NCBI RefSeq assembly: GCF_900143075.1
Contig: NZ_FRCY01000005.1
Span: 186,001-250,000, forward strand
Source of the DNA: Cyclobacterium lianum
GTDB lineage: Bacteria > Bacteroidota > Bacteroidia > Cytophagales > Cyclobacteriaceae
Direction of reading: 5' to 3'
Length of the DNA: 64,000 nt
Shown here: positions 19,871 to 27,739 of the stretch, piece after piece
Layout: every line of letters begins with the position of its first letter
Numbering within the stretch: position 1 is the first letter of the stretch
The notes under the pieces: generated by a model
What the model saw: only the letters and a program-made list of their open reading frames with translations
What the model was told of the DNA's origin: nothing
Databases searched by the model: none
Program-made: the position numbers and the translations under genes

Positions 19871-20215
19871 TGCAGGTAAATGTTTGAAGCAGTGGATATA
19901 GATTTACAGGCGGATTGAAATCTTAAATAACTAAATTATTAAATTAACTGCAAGCGATTGGTATTAAATTTTGTTAAATAAAAAATAACGGAACTGTCAA
20001 CAGGCGTGCTGAGCCTTCCGGGAAAGCACTCAATTTCCCAGTATCCGCAAACCAAAAACTGATCTATGCCTTACTGGAAACATCAGATTTTCCCAGTTCC
20101 GCCGGTAAAATTTTTTTACCCCAAACCAATAAACACATGGTATATATTTTAAAGCGATAGTTGCATTGATACATTTTCGACCTCTGCTGTAATGTCCCTC
20201 ACCAGGAGATCATCG
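19871..20215. other. Intergenic region upstream of the RND operon
   Basis: This 345-base gap holds no gene I can support. The first ~120 bases are A/T-rich and presumably carry the leftward promoter of the efflux operon; I could not settle on a clear TAnnTTTG element. A hairpin with arms GGTAAAA / TTTTACC lies near 20104-20120. It may terminate the leftward trmH-family gene, whose stop is at 20216. Confidence 0.4.
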
Positions 20216-20962
20216 TCAGTTGGCCAACCGCCTGAAATTGTCGCAAAACACTGCAGTAGCAATGGCTACATTGAGTGATTCTGCAGCACCAAATCCGGGG
20301 ATGGTAAGCTTTCGGGATATCAATGTGTGCAGTTCAGGCCTGATCCCCTTAGACTCATTTCCCATCAGCAATATTCCAGTTGCTTGTCCATTGAAATCAT
20401 GCAGGGAATCTCCTTCGAGAAAAGCACCATATACCGGCAGGTTCAGACCGGCAAGTTTTTCAGCCAAATCCACATACTGAAAGGAAATCCTGCTAAAAGA
20501 TCCCATGCTGGCGTGCAGTACCTTGGGGTTGTACAGGTCGGCGGTCTCCGGAGAAAGCAATATCTTTTCGATTCCGTACCAGTCTGCGATTCGGATAATG
20601 GTACCCAGGTTTCCCGGGTCCCGTACATCATCCAGGGCCAGTACCAGTTCGCCGGGTTTGATTTTCACGGGAAGATTTGGCTTGATATCTGCCACAGCAA
20701 GGGCGTGTTCATTGCTGGAAAAAGTCCCTATCCGCCTCAATTCCGCGGCAGTGGTCCTGATTTTTTCTCCTTCAAACCGCTCAATCAAATCCGGCTGCTC
20801 TGAAAGATACCGGTCGGTAAAAAGTAAATGAGAAATGTTAAAATCTGAAAGCAGCAACTCCGTTACATTCTTAGCCCCCTCTACAAAAAAAGCCATTTCT
20901 TGTTTACGGAATTTTTTCTGTTGCAAGGATTTAATAAACTTAACTGTATTTTTGCTTAGCAT
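20216..20962 (-). CDS. TrmH-family (SpoU) RNA 2'-O-methyltransferase
   Basis: 248 residues. The opening LSKNTVKFIKSLQQKKFRKQ and FFVEGAKNVTELL form the substrate-binding domain; the SPOUT knot domain shows LVLALDDVRDPGNLGTIIR (motif 1), GILLMGNESKGIRPEL (motif 2) and IPGFGAAESLNVAIATAV (motif 3). It would methylate ribose in rRNA or tRNA using SAM; which nucleotide is not evident. The start fits family proteins well. It is divergent from the TamL-like gene with only five bases between the start codons, so each promoter lies within or beside the other gene. Confidence 0.93.
   Translation of the reverse strand: MLSKNTVKFIKSLQQKKFRKQEMAFFVEGAKNVTELLLSDFNISHLLFTDRYLSEQPDLIERFEGEKIRTTAAELRRIGTFSSNEHALAVADIKPNLPVKIKPGELVLALDDVRDPGNLGTIIRIADWYGIEKILLSPETADLYNPKVLHASMGSFSRISFQYVDLAEKLAGLNLPVYGAFLEGDSLHDFNGQATGILLMGNESKGIRPELHTLISRKLTIPGFGAAESLNVAIATAVFCDNFRRLAN
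20947..20954 (+). promoter_or_regulatory. Candidate -7 element of the tamL-like gene
   Basis: TATTTTTG matches the Bacteroidota -7 consensus TAnnTTTG exactly and lies inside the first codons of the divergent methyltransferase gene. Transcription would begin around 20960. That leaves almost no leader before the ATG at 20968 but a short one before an in-frame GTG at 20980. A TTG at 20921 is a possible -33 element, though the 23-base spacing is long. Confidence 0.45.
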
Positions 20963-20967
20963 TAGCC

Positions 20968-23397
20968 ATGAGTGTTGAAGTGAAGAAAATCAAATATATA
21001 AACTTTCTTTTTTTGATCCTGTTGCTGTGGGGCTGTTCGATGACCAGGGGGCTAAAACCAAACGAATTGCTGTTGCATAAAGTCGACGCAGAAGGCATAG
21101 AAAAGAGTGATGCAGAAGCACTCAGAAACCTGATCCAGCAAAAGCCCAATACGAGAATACCGGTTTTGAATCTTTCTCCAGGGGTAATGGTGTACCAACT
21201 GGGCACCGCTTTTTATGACAGCCTTAGGCTAAATTCACGCCTGCGCCAAACCCGTCAGGAGGAGAGGGAACTGGCAGCTTTGATAGAGGAAGGAAATTCT
21301 TCGGGAAAAGTGGAAAAAAGGTACAGAAAACTGGCAAGTAAAATCGATAACCTGCAGCGAAAACTGGAGTATGGCAATTGGTTTATGCGGACAGGCAATG
21401 CGAAAGTCATTCTTGATAGTGCCAAAGTGGCCGCAAGCAGGCAACAAATGAATATCTACCTTCAAAACAATGGCTTTTTTGAGGCAAAGGTCAGCAGCCG
21501 GATTGACACCGTCGGCAAAAAAGCAGAAGTGACCTACCTGGTGGAAGAAAATGAGGGTTATCTGATAGATAGTGTTTTTACCAAATCAGACGATCCTGCA
21601 ATCTATCAGCTACTCGAACGACACCAGCGCACCAGCCTGATCAGGAAAGGGAAAAAGTATACCCAGGCTGACCTGACCAATGAACGGCAGCGGCTGGAGG
21701 ACCTATTAAAAGACAACGGCTATTACACCTTCTCAAAGTCCTATATAGAATATAATGTGTACAAGGACACCTTGGAAAAAGAGGTAGTGATAGAGCAATT
21801 GATCAGAAAACCCGATGATGGAGGCAACCATCAGGTATATACCATTGACTCGATCATCTTTACCATTGCCAGTCCCAATGACATCATTCCTGACGAAAAA
21901 ATTCAAACCGAATGGGACGATGTCCAATTCATCATGTATCAGGACCGATACGCGGAGAAAATAATCCGATCCCGAATTTTTCAGAAAGAAGGGGACGTTT
22001 ACAGTAAAAATGAGGTAATCGAAACCCAAAGACAACTGGCCAACCTGGATGTATTTCGATTTGTAAACATCTCCTTTGATACCCTGGACAGCCGGATCCG
22101 TACGAGAATTTTTACCCGGCCAAATCAAAAATTCCAGATCACCAACCAACTCGGCGCCAGTGTCACAGAACAACTCCCGGGTCCATTTTTCAGCCATTCT
22201 CTGAGAAACAGAAATCTTTTCAGGGGCCTGGAGATTTTTGAGTTTAACTTCAGGGCAGGATTGGAAGGAGTGGCTTCGGCGACTACCGAGGGAGGCGTAT
22301 ACAGAAGCAGGGAACTATCTACCTCTGCTTCCATTATCTACCCGCAGTTCCTGGTCCCTTTCAATTTTGGCACCCTGGAAAGGTTTGGTCGGTACAATCC
22401 CAGAACCAGAACCTTGCTGGGCTACAGCTATGTCAATCGGCCTGAATACGTGCGTGATGCCCTAAATACCATACTGGCCTATACATGGGCAACCAGAAAC
22501 CTGCGGCACCAGTTTTCAGTCAACCTGCTGGATGCCAACCTCATCCGGTCTAATCTGGATTCTCTGTTTCAATCCAGGCTGGAAGAATTACAGGACCAGG
22601 GAAACAACCTGATCAATTCCTTTCTTCCCTCCTATGTCAGCAGCATATCGGGCCAGGTCATCATCAATTTTAATCAGTACGGTCTTTATCGCAGAAGTCA
22701 GGCTTCTCTGTGGCGATTATTTGTAGAGAGCGGGGGGACTACTTTCAATTTTATCGATCCGGAGAGGCTGGCAGACCGGAATTTAAAATATTTCCAGTTT
22801 TTGAAGTTTCAATCTGATTTCAGGCGCTACATTCCGCTTAGCAACAACAGTACCTTTGCTTACAGGCTAAACCTGGGCCTGGCCAAACCTTATGGGATCA
22901 GCGGGGGTGTGCTTCCTTACGAAAAATACTTTTTTGCCGGCGGCAGTACCAGCATCCGCGCATGGCAGCCTCGAAGACTAGGTCCTGGAAGCTTTACGCC
23001 AGAGGTCCGCGAAGATGGCACATTTGACTACCGCTTTGAGCAACCCGGAGAAATTCTTTTTGAGGCCATGTTTGAATTCAGGAGGAAACTTTTTGGTTAT
23101 TTTGACGGAGCTTTCTTTATCGATGCGGGAAATACCTGGACCTTTGCTGTAGACCCGTCGCGGGAAGGAACGGATTTTAGGTTCGATAGATTCTACAAGG
23201 AACTGGCAGTGGGTACGGGTGTGGGTTTGCGCATGGACTTTGAATTTCTTGTCCTTCGGCTGGATATGGGGATCAAGGCGTATGATCCGGCAAGACCGGA
23301 AAAGGAACGCTTTATCCTGGATAACATTTCCTTCAAACAGCCGTTTGGCGAAAAAGGGCAGCAAGTATTCAATATTGGGATAGGATATCCCTTTTAA
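20968..23397 (+). CDS. TamL-like BamA/TamA-family outer membrane lipoprotein
   Basis: 809 residues. A signal peptide ends in a lipobox (LLLLWGC, Cys ~23), so this is the lipidated TamA variant (TamL) of Bacteroidota. Several POTRA-like repeats follow (~30-370, e.g. YLQNNGFFEAKVSSRIDTV), then a D15/Omp85 barrel with GGSTSIRAWQPRRLGPG (the RGY-like loop region) and a C-terminal GQQVFNIGIGYPF ending in phenylalanine as outer membrane barrels do. It should help insert barrel proteins. No tamB is adjacent, unlike in many genomes. The start could be ATG 20968 or GTG 20980 (VKKIKYINFL...), the latter giving a more typical leader. Confidence 0.85.
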   Translation: MSVEVKKIKYINFLFLILLLWGCSMTRGLKPNELLLHKVDAEGIEKSDAEALRNLIQQKPNTRIPVLNLSPGVMVYQLGTAFYDSLRLNSRLRQTRQEERELAALIEEGNSSGKVEKRYRKLASKIDNLQRKLEYGNWFMRTGNAKVILDSAKVAASRQQMNIYLQNNGFFEAKVSSRIDTVGKKAEVTYLVEENEGYLIDSVFTKSDDPAIYQLLERHQRTSLIRKGKKYTQADLTNERQRLEDLLKDNGYYTFSKSYIEYNVYKDTLEKEVVIEQLIRKPDDGGNHQVYTIDSIIFTIASPNDIIPDEKIQTEWDDVQFIMYQDRYAEKIIRSRIFQKEGDVYSKNEVIETQRQLANLDVFRFVNISFDTLDSRIRTRIFTRPNQKFQITNQLGASVTEQLPGPFFSHSLRNRNLFRGLEIFEFNFRAGLEGVASATTEGGVYRSRELSTSASIIYPQFLVPFNFGTLERFGRYNPRTRTLLGYSYVNRPEYVRDALNTILAYTWATRNLRHQFSVNLLDANLIRSNLDSLFQSRLEELQDQGNNLINSFLPSYVSSISGQVIINFNQYGLYRRSQASLWRLFVESGGTTFNFIDPERLADRNLKYFQFLKFQSDFRRYIPLSNNSTFAYRLNLGLAKPYGISGGVLPYEKYFFAGGSTSIRAWQPRRLGPGSFTPEVREDGTFDYRFEQPGEILFEAMFEFRRKLFGYFDGAFFIDAGNTWTFAVDPSREGTDFRFDRFYKELAVGTGVGLRMDFEFLVLRLDMGIKAYDPARPEKERFILDNISFKQPFGEKGQQVFNIGIGYPF

Positions 23398-23418
23398 TCT
23401 CATTTTGAGCTATCAGAA

Positions 23419-24330
23419 ATGGAAGGAATAAACAAGGAGATAATCCGGGATAAATTTAAGACAATACAAACACATATATGCGGGGAGCTGGAGGCAGCAG
23501 ACGGAGGAGGCAAATTCCGTGCTGATAAATGGACCCGTGCCCAGGGAGGCGGAGGGACCACACGTGTGATGGAAAATGGCAATATCATTGCCAAAGGCGG
23601 AGTGGCCTTCAGTGCGGTACATGGCGCTACGCCTGAAAAAATCCTGAAAAAGCTGCAGCTGGAAAAGTCGGATTTTTTTGCTACCGGGGTATCCATTGTT
23701 ATACATCCTATCAATCCCTTTGTGCCCATTATCCACATGAACATCCGTTATTTTGAAATGGGGGACGGAACCTATTGGTTTGGCGGTGGTATAGATCTCA
23801 GCCCACATTATGTAGACCCTGCTGACGCCCGATATTTCCACCAGCAGCTCAAACAGCTTTGCGATAAGTACCACCCGGGTTTTTACCCCAGATTTAAGAA
23901 ATGGGCGGATGACTATTTCTATATCCCACACCGGGGAGAAACCAGAGGAGTAGGTGGCATTTTCTTTGACAGGCTGATTGCAGATGAGGATCTGCCTCTG
24001 CCAAAATTGCTTTCCTTCGTGGAAGAAGTAGGGTATTTGTTTCCCGAAATTTACAGCGACCTGATGAAAAAGCACTCCGGGCGGAGCTATGGAGAAAACG
24101 AACTGCAATGGCAGGCTTTGCGTAGGGGCAGGTATGTGGAATTTAATCTGGTATGGGATGCAGGCACCAAATTCGGACTGGATACCGGTGGCAGGACAGA
24201 AAGTATCCTGATGAGCATGCCTCCACAGGCGCATTGGGCATACAACTTCAAGCCCGCTCCCGGGTCAGCAGAAGCGCTTACGCTTGATAGGTTAAAGAAA
24301 GACATCGACTGGATAAATTCAGTAGTATGA
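23419..24330 (+). CDS. hemF: Oxygen-dependent coproporphyrinogen III oxidase
   Basis: Converts coproporphyrinogen III to protoporphyrinogen IX in haem synthesis, using O2. The 303-residue product has the family signatures WTRAQGGGGTTRVMENG, EKGGVAFSAVHG-like VAFSAVHGATP, WFGGGIDLSPHYVDP, YIPHRGETRGVGGIFFD and FNLVWDAGTKFGLDTGGR. It is cytoplasmic. It follows the tamL-like gene by 21 bases and overlaps the PAP2 gene by four bases (ATGA). Use of HemF indicates growth with oxygen. Confidence 0.97.
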   Translation: MEGINKEIIRDKFKTIQTHICGELEAADGGGKFRADKWTRAQGGGGTTRVMENGNIIAKGGVAFSAVHGATPEKILKKLQLEKSDFFATGVSIVIHPINPFVPIIHMNIRYFEMGDGTYWFGGGIDLSPHYVDPADARYFHQQLKQLCDKYHPGFYPRFKKWADDYFYIPHRGETRGVGGIFFDRLIADEDLPLPKLLSFVEEVGYLFPEIYSDLMKKHSGRSYGENELQWQALRRGRYVEFNLVWDAGTKFGLDTGGRTESILMSMPPQAHWAYNFKPAPGSAEALTLDRLKKDIDWINSVV

Positions 24331-24920
24331 TTGAAAAATTAAAAGCCTGGGATGAAGCCCTGTTTTTGTTTCTGAACCAGTTGCATCTGCCCTGGCTGGA
24401 TCCTGTAATGCTGGCGCTTACGGGACGCTTTATCTGGACACCTCTTTACATTTTTTTAGTGTACCTACTTGTAAAGACCTACAAAAAAGACAGTGTTTGG
24501 TATATTCTGGGGTTGGTACTTGCGGTTGTTCTGGCAGACCAACTGACCTCCGGTTTTATGAAACCATTTTTTGAACGATTACGCCCCTGCCATGACGCGA
24601 GATGGGAGGCTATGGTTCGGAATTATGCCGGATGTGGTGGAAGGTATGGTTTTGCTTCTTCCCATGCCGCGAACACCTTTGCCCTGGCGGCTTACCTTTG
24701 GAAAACAAGCAAAGCCCAGATCAATGGTATTGGCTGGTTATTCCTCTGGGCCGCAATCGTCTCCTACACAAGAATTTATCTGGGGGTACACTACCCGCTG
24801 GACATCCTGGTTGGCGCCTTGGTTGGGGCCGTCCTGGCCTGGTTAGTAGCATGGCTTAGCCTGATCGCACGGGATTCATGGAAAAGAAAAACTGATTCCG
24901 CGGCTACTGATACCCCTTGA
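24327..24920 (+). CDS. PAP2-family membrane phosphatase
   Basis: 197 residues with several transmembrane segments and the type 2 phosphatidic acid phosphatase motifs: KPFFERLRPCHD (KxxxxxxRP-like), SSHAANTFALAA (PSGH-like, here SSHA) and SYTRIYLGVHYPLDILVGA (SRxxxxxHxxxD). It probably dephosphorylates undecaprenyl pyrophosphate or a phospholipid at the inner membrane; the substrate cannot be decided. It is translationally coupled to hemF by a four-base overlap, and its end overlaps the end of the convergent ribE by 17 bases. Confidence 0.9.
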   Translation: MIEKLKAWDEALFLFLNQLHLPWLDPVMLALTGRFIWTPLYIFLVYLLVKTYKKDSVWYILGLVLAVVLADQLTSGFMKPFFERLRPCHDARWEAMVRNYAGCGGRYGFASSHAANTFALAAYLWKTSKAQINGIGWLFLWAAIVSYTRIYLGVHYPLDILVGALVGAVLAWLVAWLSLIARDSWKRKTDSAATDTP

Positions 24921-25494
24921 TCACCCTTTGGATATACTTCCCGATAATATCAAATTCCAGGTTCACCTGGTCTCCCAGCCTCAGCTTGTGAAAATTTGTA
25001 TGCGCATAGGTGTAGGGAATAATGGCCACGCTGAATCGGCCCTCTTGTGAATTGAAACAGGTTAGGCTGGTCCCATTCACACATACGGAACCTTTTTCTA
25101 CGGTGATGTTGCCCGTCTGACCATTGTAAGAGAAATCAAATATCCAGCTACCATCCTCGTCCCTGATTTGCATTACCGTTCCGGTCTGGTCCACATGGCC
25201 CTGAACGATATGCCCGTCAAACCTCCCATCAGCGGGCATGCAGCGTTCGAGATTGACGATATGCCCTTCCTCCAGTTTACCCAAATTGGTTTTTTGCAAC
25301 GTTTCTGCTATGGCCGTTACGCGGTATATTTCTTTGTCCACTGCCACCACCGTGAGGCAGACACCATTATGGCTTACTGACTGGTCAATTTTTAGTTCTC
25401 CCGCCAGGGAACTCTGAATATCAAAATGCACATTGCTGCCCTCAGATTCCTTGTGCATGATTTTTCCGACAGATTCTATTATTCCTGTAAACAT
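24904..25494 (-). CDS. ribE: Riboflavin synthase, alpha subunit
   Basis: Dismutates two 6,7-dimethyl-8-ribityllumazine molecules into riboflavin and the pyrimidinedione substrate. The 196-residue product has the diagnostic start MFTGIIESVGKI and two lumazine-binding repeats: SVSHNGVCLTVV with ADGRFDGHIVQGHVDQTG in the first, and KGSVCVNGTSLT with LRLGDQVNLEFDIIGKYIQR in the second. Single gene, divergent from pcm across a 124-base region that holds a perfect inverted repeat. Confidence 0.97.
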   Translation of the reverse strand: MFTGIIESVGKIMHKESEGSNVHFDIQSSLAGELKIDQSVSHNGVCLTVVAVDKEIYRVTAIAETLQKTNLGKLEEGHIVNLERCMPADGRFDGHIVQGHVDQTGTVMQIRDEDGSWIFDFSYNGQTGNITVEKGSVCVNGTSLTCFNSQEGRFSVAIIPYTYAHTNFHKLRLGDQVNLEFDIIGKYIQRVIKGYQ

Positions 25495-25551
25495 GTTTCA
25501 ATTTCTTTAAGCAAAGCAGAAGATACAGCTTTTCGAGATAATACCGTTTCT

Positions 25552-25589
25552 ATGGCAAAGTAAGCCATTTTTAGCGTTAACTTTGCCAT
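25552..25589. promoter_or_regulatory. Inverted repeat and divergent promoter between ribE and pcm
   Basis: Perfect 10-base inverted repeat ATGGCAAAGT (25552-25561) / ACTTTGCCAT (25580-25589) with an 18-base spacer. The right arm contains TAACTTTG (25578-25585), an exact TAnnTTTG element for pcm. On the other strand the left arm reads TTACTTTG, one mismatch from the same element, pointing toward ribE. It could be a symmetric divergent promoter, an operator, or both. Confidence 0.5.
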
Positions 25590-25618
25590 TGAATTGGTAT
25601 TAGATACGCGCAAAAGTC

Positions 25619-26275
25619 ATGTTAAAACTGGAAGACAGCTACATTCATAAGGGGCAGAGGAGAAATCTTGTCCATACTTTGCGGCACAAAGGCATCAAAG
25701 ACGAGGCGGTGCTGGAAGCAGTCAACACTTTTCCCCGGCATTTTTTCTTTGACTCGGCATTGCTAAGCCATGCCTATGAAGACAAGGCTTTCCCGATCGG
25801 AGAAGGGCAAACCATCTCCCAGCCCTATACGGTGGCCTTCCAAACTTCGCTGTTACAGGTCAAACCAGGGGATAAAGTTCTGGAAATAGGTACAGGTTCA
25901 GGATATCAGGCAGGAATATTGTACGGAATGGGCGCAAAGGTGCATACCATAGAATTCAATAAGGTCCTATACGAGCGCACCCGTAAATTCCTGCCAAAAA
26001 TTGGTATCCGGGTAAGCCACTATTGCGGGGATGGTAGCAAGGGATTGCCGGAACAGGCTCCTTTTGATAAGATCATCGTAACGGCGGGTGCTCCGGCCGT
26101 GCCCAAGACCTTATTGAAACAATTGGCGCTCGGCGGGTTAATGGTAATTCCCGTGGGAGACAGGAGTACCCAGCAGATGCTCCGCCTGACCAAACAAACG
26201 GAAAAGAAAATTCTGAAAGAAAATTTTGACAATTTTGCATTCGTACCGCTCCTGGGGGAAGAGGGCTGGCAATAA
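25619..26275 (+). CDS. pcm: Protein-L-isoaspartate O-methyltransferase
   Basis: Repairs proteins by SAM-dependent methylation of isoaspartyl residues. The 218-residue product shows PIGEGQTISQPYTVAFQT (substrate-binding loop), KVLEIGTGSGYQAGIL (SAM motif I), VHTIEFNKVLYERT and FDKIIVTAGAPAVPKTLL, all typical of Pcm. It is cytoplasmic and starts a rightward run of closely spaced genes (pcm, thioesterase, psi-like candidate, DUF3817, kinase-like; gaps of 1-21 bases), probably one operon. Confidence 0.96.
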   Translation: MLKLEDSYIHKGQRRNLVHTLRHKGIKDEAVLEAVNTFPRHFFFDSALLSHAYEDKAFPIGEGQTISQPYTVAFQTSLLQVKPGDKVLEIGTGSGYQAGILYGMGAKVHTIEFNKVLYERTRKFLPKIGIRVSHYCGDGSKGLPEQAPFDKIIVTAGAPAVPKTLLKQLALGGLMVIPVGDRSTQQMLRLTKQTEKKILKENFDNFAFVPLLGEEGWQ

Positions 26276-26286
26276 AGCAGGAACAT

Positions 26287-26823
26287 ATGGAAGGGAACAA
26301 AAAATATGTGCAGGAATCTGAGGTAATCATGACCGAAATGGTCCTGCCAAACGACACCAATACCCTGAACAATCTGATGGGAGGTAAATTGATGCATTGG
26401 ATGGATGTGGTAGCTGCGATTGCTGCGCAGCGCCATTCCAATTCTATAGTCGTGACCGCATCAGTAGACAACATTTCGTTCCGAAACCCTATCGCACTGG
26501 GGAATGTAGTTACCCTCCAATCTCAGGTGACCAGGGCATTTACCACTTCGATGGAAGTATACATCGAAGTATCTGCGGAAGACATTCCCGTCAATAAAAA
26601 ATATGCTTCTCACAGGGCTTTTTTCACTTTTGTGGCGGTAGATAAGGAGGGTAAGCCGATAAAGGTTCCCGAATTGATCCCAGTCGGAAACAAGCAGGAA
26701 GAATTGTATGCAGGTGCTTTGCGGCGCCGGCAGTTGCGTCTGATCCTGGCCAACCGTATGGATCCGAAGGATGCTACCGAATTAAAGTCACTGTTTGATC
26801 TGGATGGAGTCAACAAGAAATAA
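26287..26823 (+). CDS. Hotdog-fold acyl-CoA thioesterase
   Basis: 178 residues of the YciA/ACOT type. The active-site region is NNLMGGKLMHWMDVVAAIAAQRHSN, carrying the conserved aspartate in the hotdog helix. It is followed by VTASVDNISFRNPIALGNVV and HRAFFTFVAVDKEGKP, the usual strands of the family. It hydrolyses acyl-CoA thioesters in the cytoplasm; chain-length preference is not evident. It lies 11 bases after pcm. Confidence 0.92.
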   Translation: MEGNKKYVQESEVIMTEMVLPNDTNTLNNLMGGKLMHWMDVVAAIAAQRHSNSIVVTASVDNISFRNPIALGNVVTLQSQVTRAFTTSMEVYIEVSAEDIPVNKKYASHRAFFTFVAVDKEGKPIKVPELIPVGNKQEELYAGALRRRQLRLILANRMDPKDATELKSLFDLDGVNKK

Positions 26824-26844
26824 TTATTTTGTAATTTTATTGAA

Positions 26845-27405
26845 ATGAATAGCAAAGAACTTTCTCTTCTCCTTAGCGAAGACATTTTTGTGATCAGGGA
26901 CGAAATCACTGAAAAGATAGCCGCTGACGAAATGGCTTTAAGGATGAAGCTGGCCGCCGAAAATGTCGATCTGGTCGAAGAATCTCCCATTGAACCTGAG
27001 TCCGCAACCGAGCGGGATCCTGAGCCCATCCAATATGAGGGCAGCTTTCAAAAATCGATTTTAGTGATTCATCAGGGTGAGACATTGCCGGAGCAGTCGC
27101 GGGATTTTCTGTTTAAGGTGTTCAGAGCTGTCAATCTCTCGCTAAGGGATATCGCATTGGTCTCCGAAAAGGCCCTGAAAGACAGCAATGAAGATCCTCT
27201 GGCGCAGCTCGAACCCAACAAAATGATTCTTTTTGGCAGCTTGCACCACCCCTTAATGAAAATGAAGAAAGACAATTATCATATCTCTCAGGAGCCAGTG
27301 GAATATTTCTTTGCTGATGAATTGGAAGAATTGGAAAACAATGAAGGATTGAAGCGAAAACTCTGGAATACACTACAGGTATTTTTCAACATTAAAAAAC
27401 AATAA
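26845..27405 (+). CDS. Unrecognised protein; possible DNA polymerase III psi-like subunit
   Basis: 186 residues, no signal peptide. An N-terminal acidic, proline-containing tail (~45-70, EESPIEPESATERDPEP) precedes a compact domain: KSILVIHQGETLPEQSRDFL, FRAVNLSLRDIALV, NKMILFGSLHHP, EPVEYFFADELEEL, then a last helix RKLWNTLQVFF. The order and spacing of these elements recall the psi subunit (HolD) of the clamp loader, with its Rossmann-like fold, tripartite order and C-terminal LW helix. This is my reading of pattern, not an established match. It sits in the pcm run, one base before the DUF3817 gene. Confidence 0.5.
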   Translation: MNSKELSLLLSEDIFVIRDEITEKIAADEMALRMKLAAENVDLVEESPIEPESATERDPEPIQYEGSFQKSILVIHQGETLPEQSRDFLFKVFRAVNLSLRDIALVSEKALKDSNEDPLAQLEPNKMILFGSLHHPLMKMKKDNYHISQEPVEYFFADELEELENNEGLKRKLWNTLQVFFNIKKQ

Positions 27406-27406
27406 C

Positions 27407-27730
27407 ATGACAAATGAAGAAAGATTGGCTATTTTAAAGCGTTTCAGAATTATCAGCCTGACAGAAGGAGTTTCCATGCTGATACTGGTTTTCATTGCCA
27501 TGCCCTTAAAATGGATATTTGAATTACCGGCTATGGTCACCTACGTCGGCTGGATCCATGGCATACTGTTTATCCTATACATACTGGTGCTCTTCCCTAC
27601 ATCCCGGAAATTGCGCTGGACCTTCCAAAATGCATTGTTTGCACTTATTGCATCGGTACTTCCCTTCGGACCCTTTTTATTTGATCGAAAATTGAAGAAA
27701 CAGGAAGCGGTAATGGAGGAGCGAAAATAA
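27407..27730 (+). CDS. DUF3817 small integral membrane protein
   Basis: 107 residues with three hydrophobic helices. FRIISLTEGVSMLILVFIAMP and VGWIHGILFILYILVLF match the DUF3817 pattern (conserved EG in helix 1, WxHG in helix 2), and a basic C-terminus follows FGPFLFDRKLKK. The function of the family is unknown. The start lies one base after the preceding stop codon, so it is surely co-transcribed with it. Confidence 0.85.
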   Translation: MTNEERLAILKRFRIISLTEGVSMLILVFIAMPLKWIFELPAMVTYVGWIHGILFILYILVLFPTSRKLRWTFQNALFALIASVLPFGPFLFDRKLKKQEAVMEERK

Positions 27731-27739
27731 AGGGCGAGC

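Noticed and set aside
15623-20215. TolC-type channel completing the RND pump
   Set aside because: Only permease and adaptor genes are present; no frame of suitable length or outer membrane signature lies beside them.
23413-24234. 273-codon open frame antisense to hemF
   Set aside because: Low-complexity translation without motifs, lying wholly opposite an unmistakable hemF; a shadow frame.
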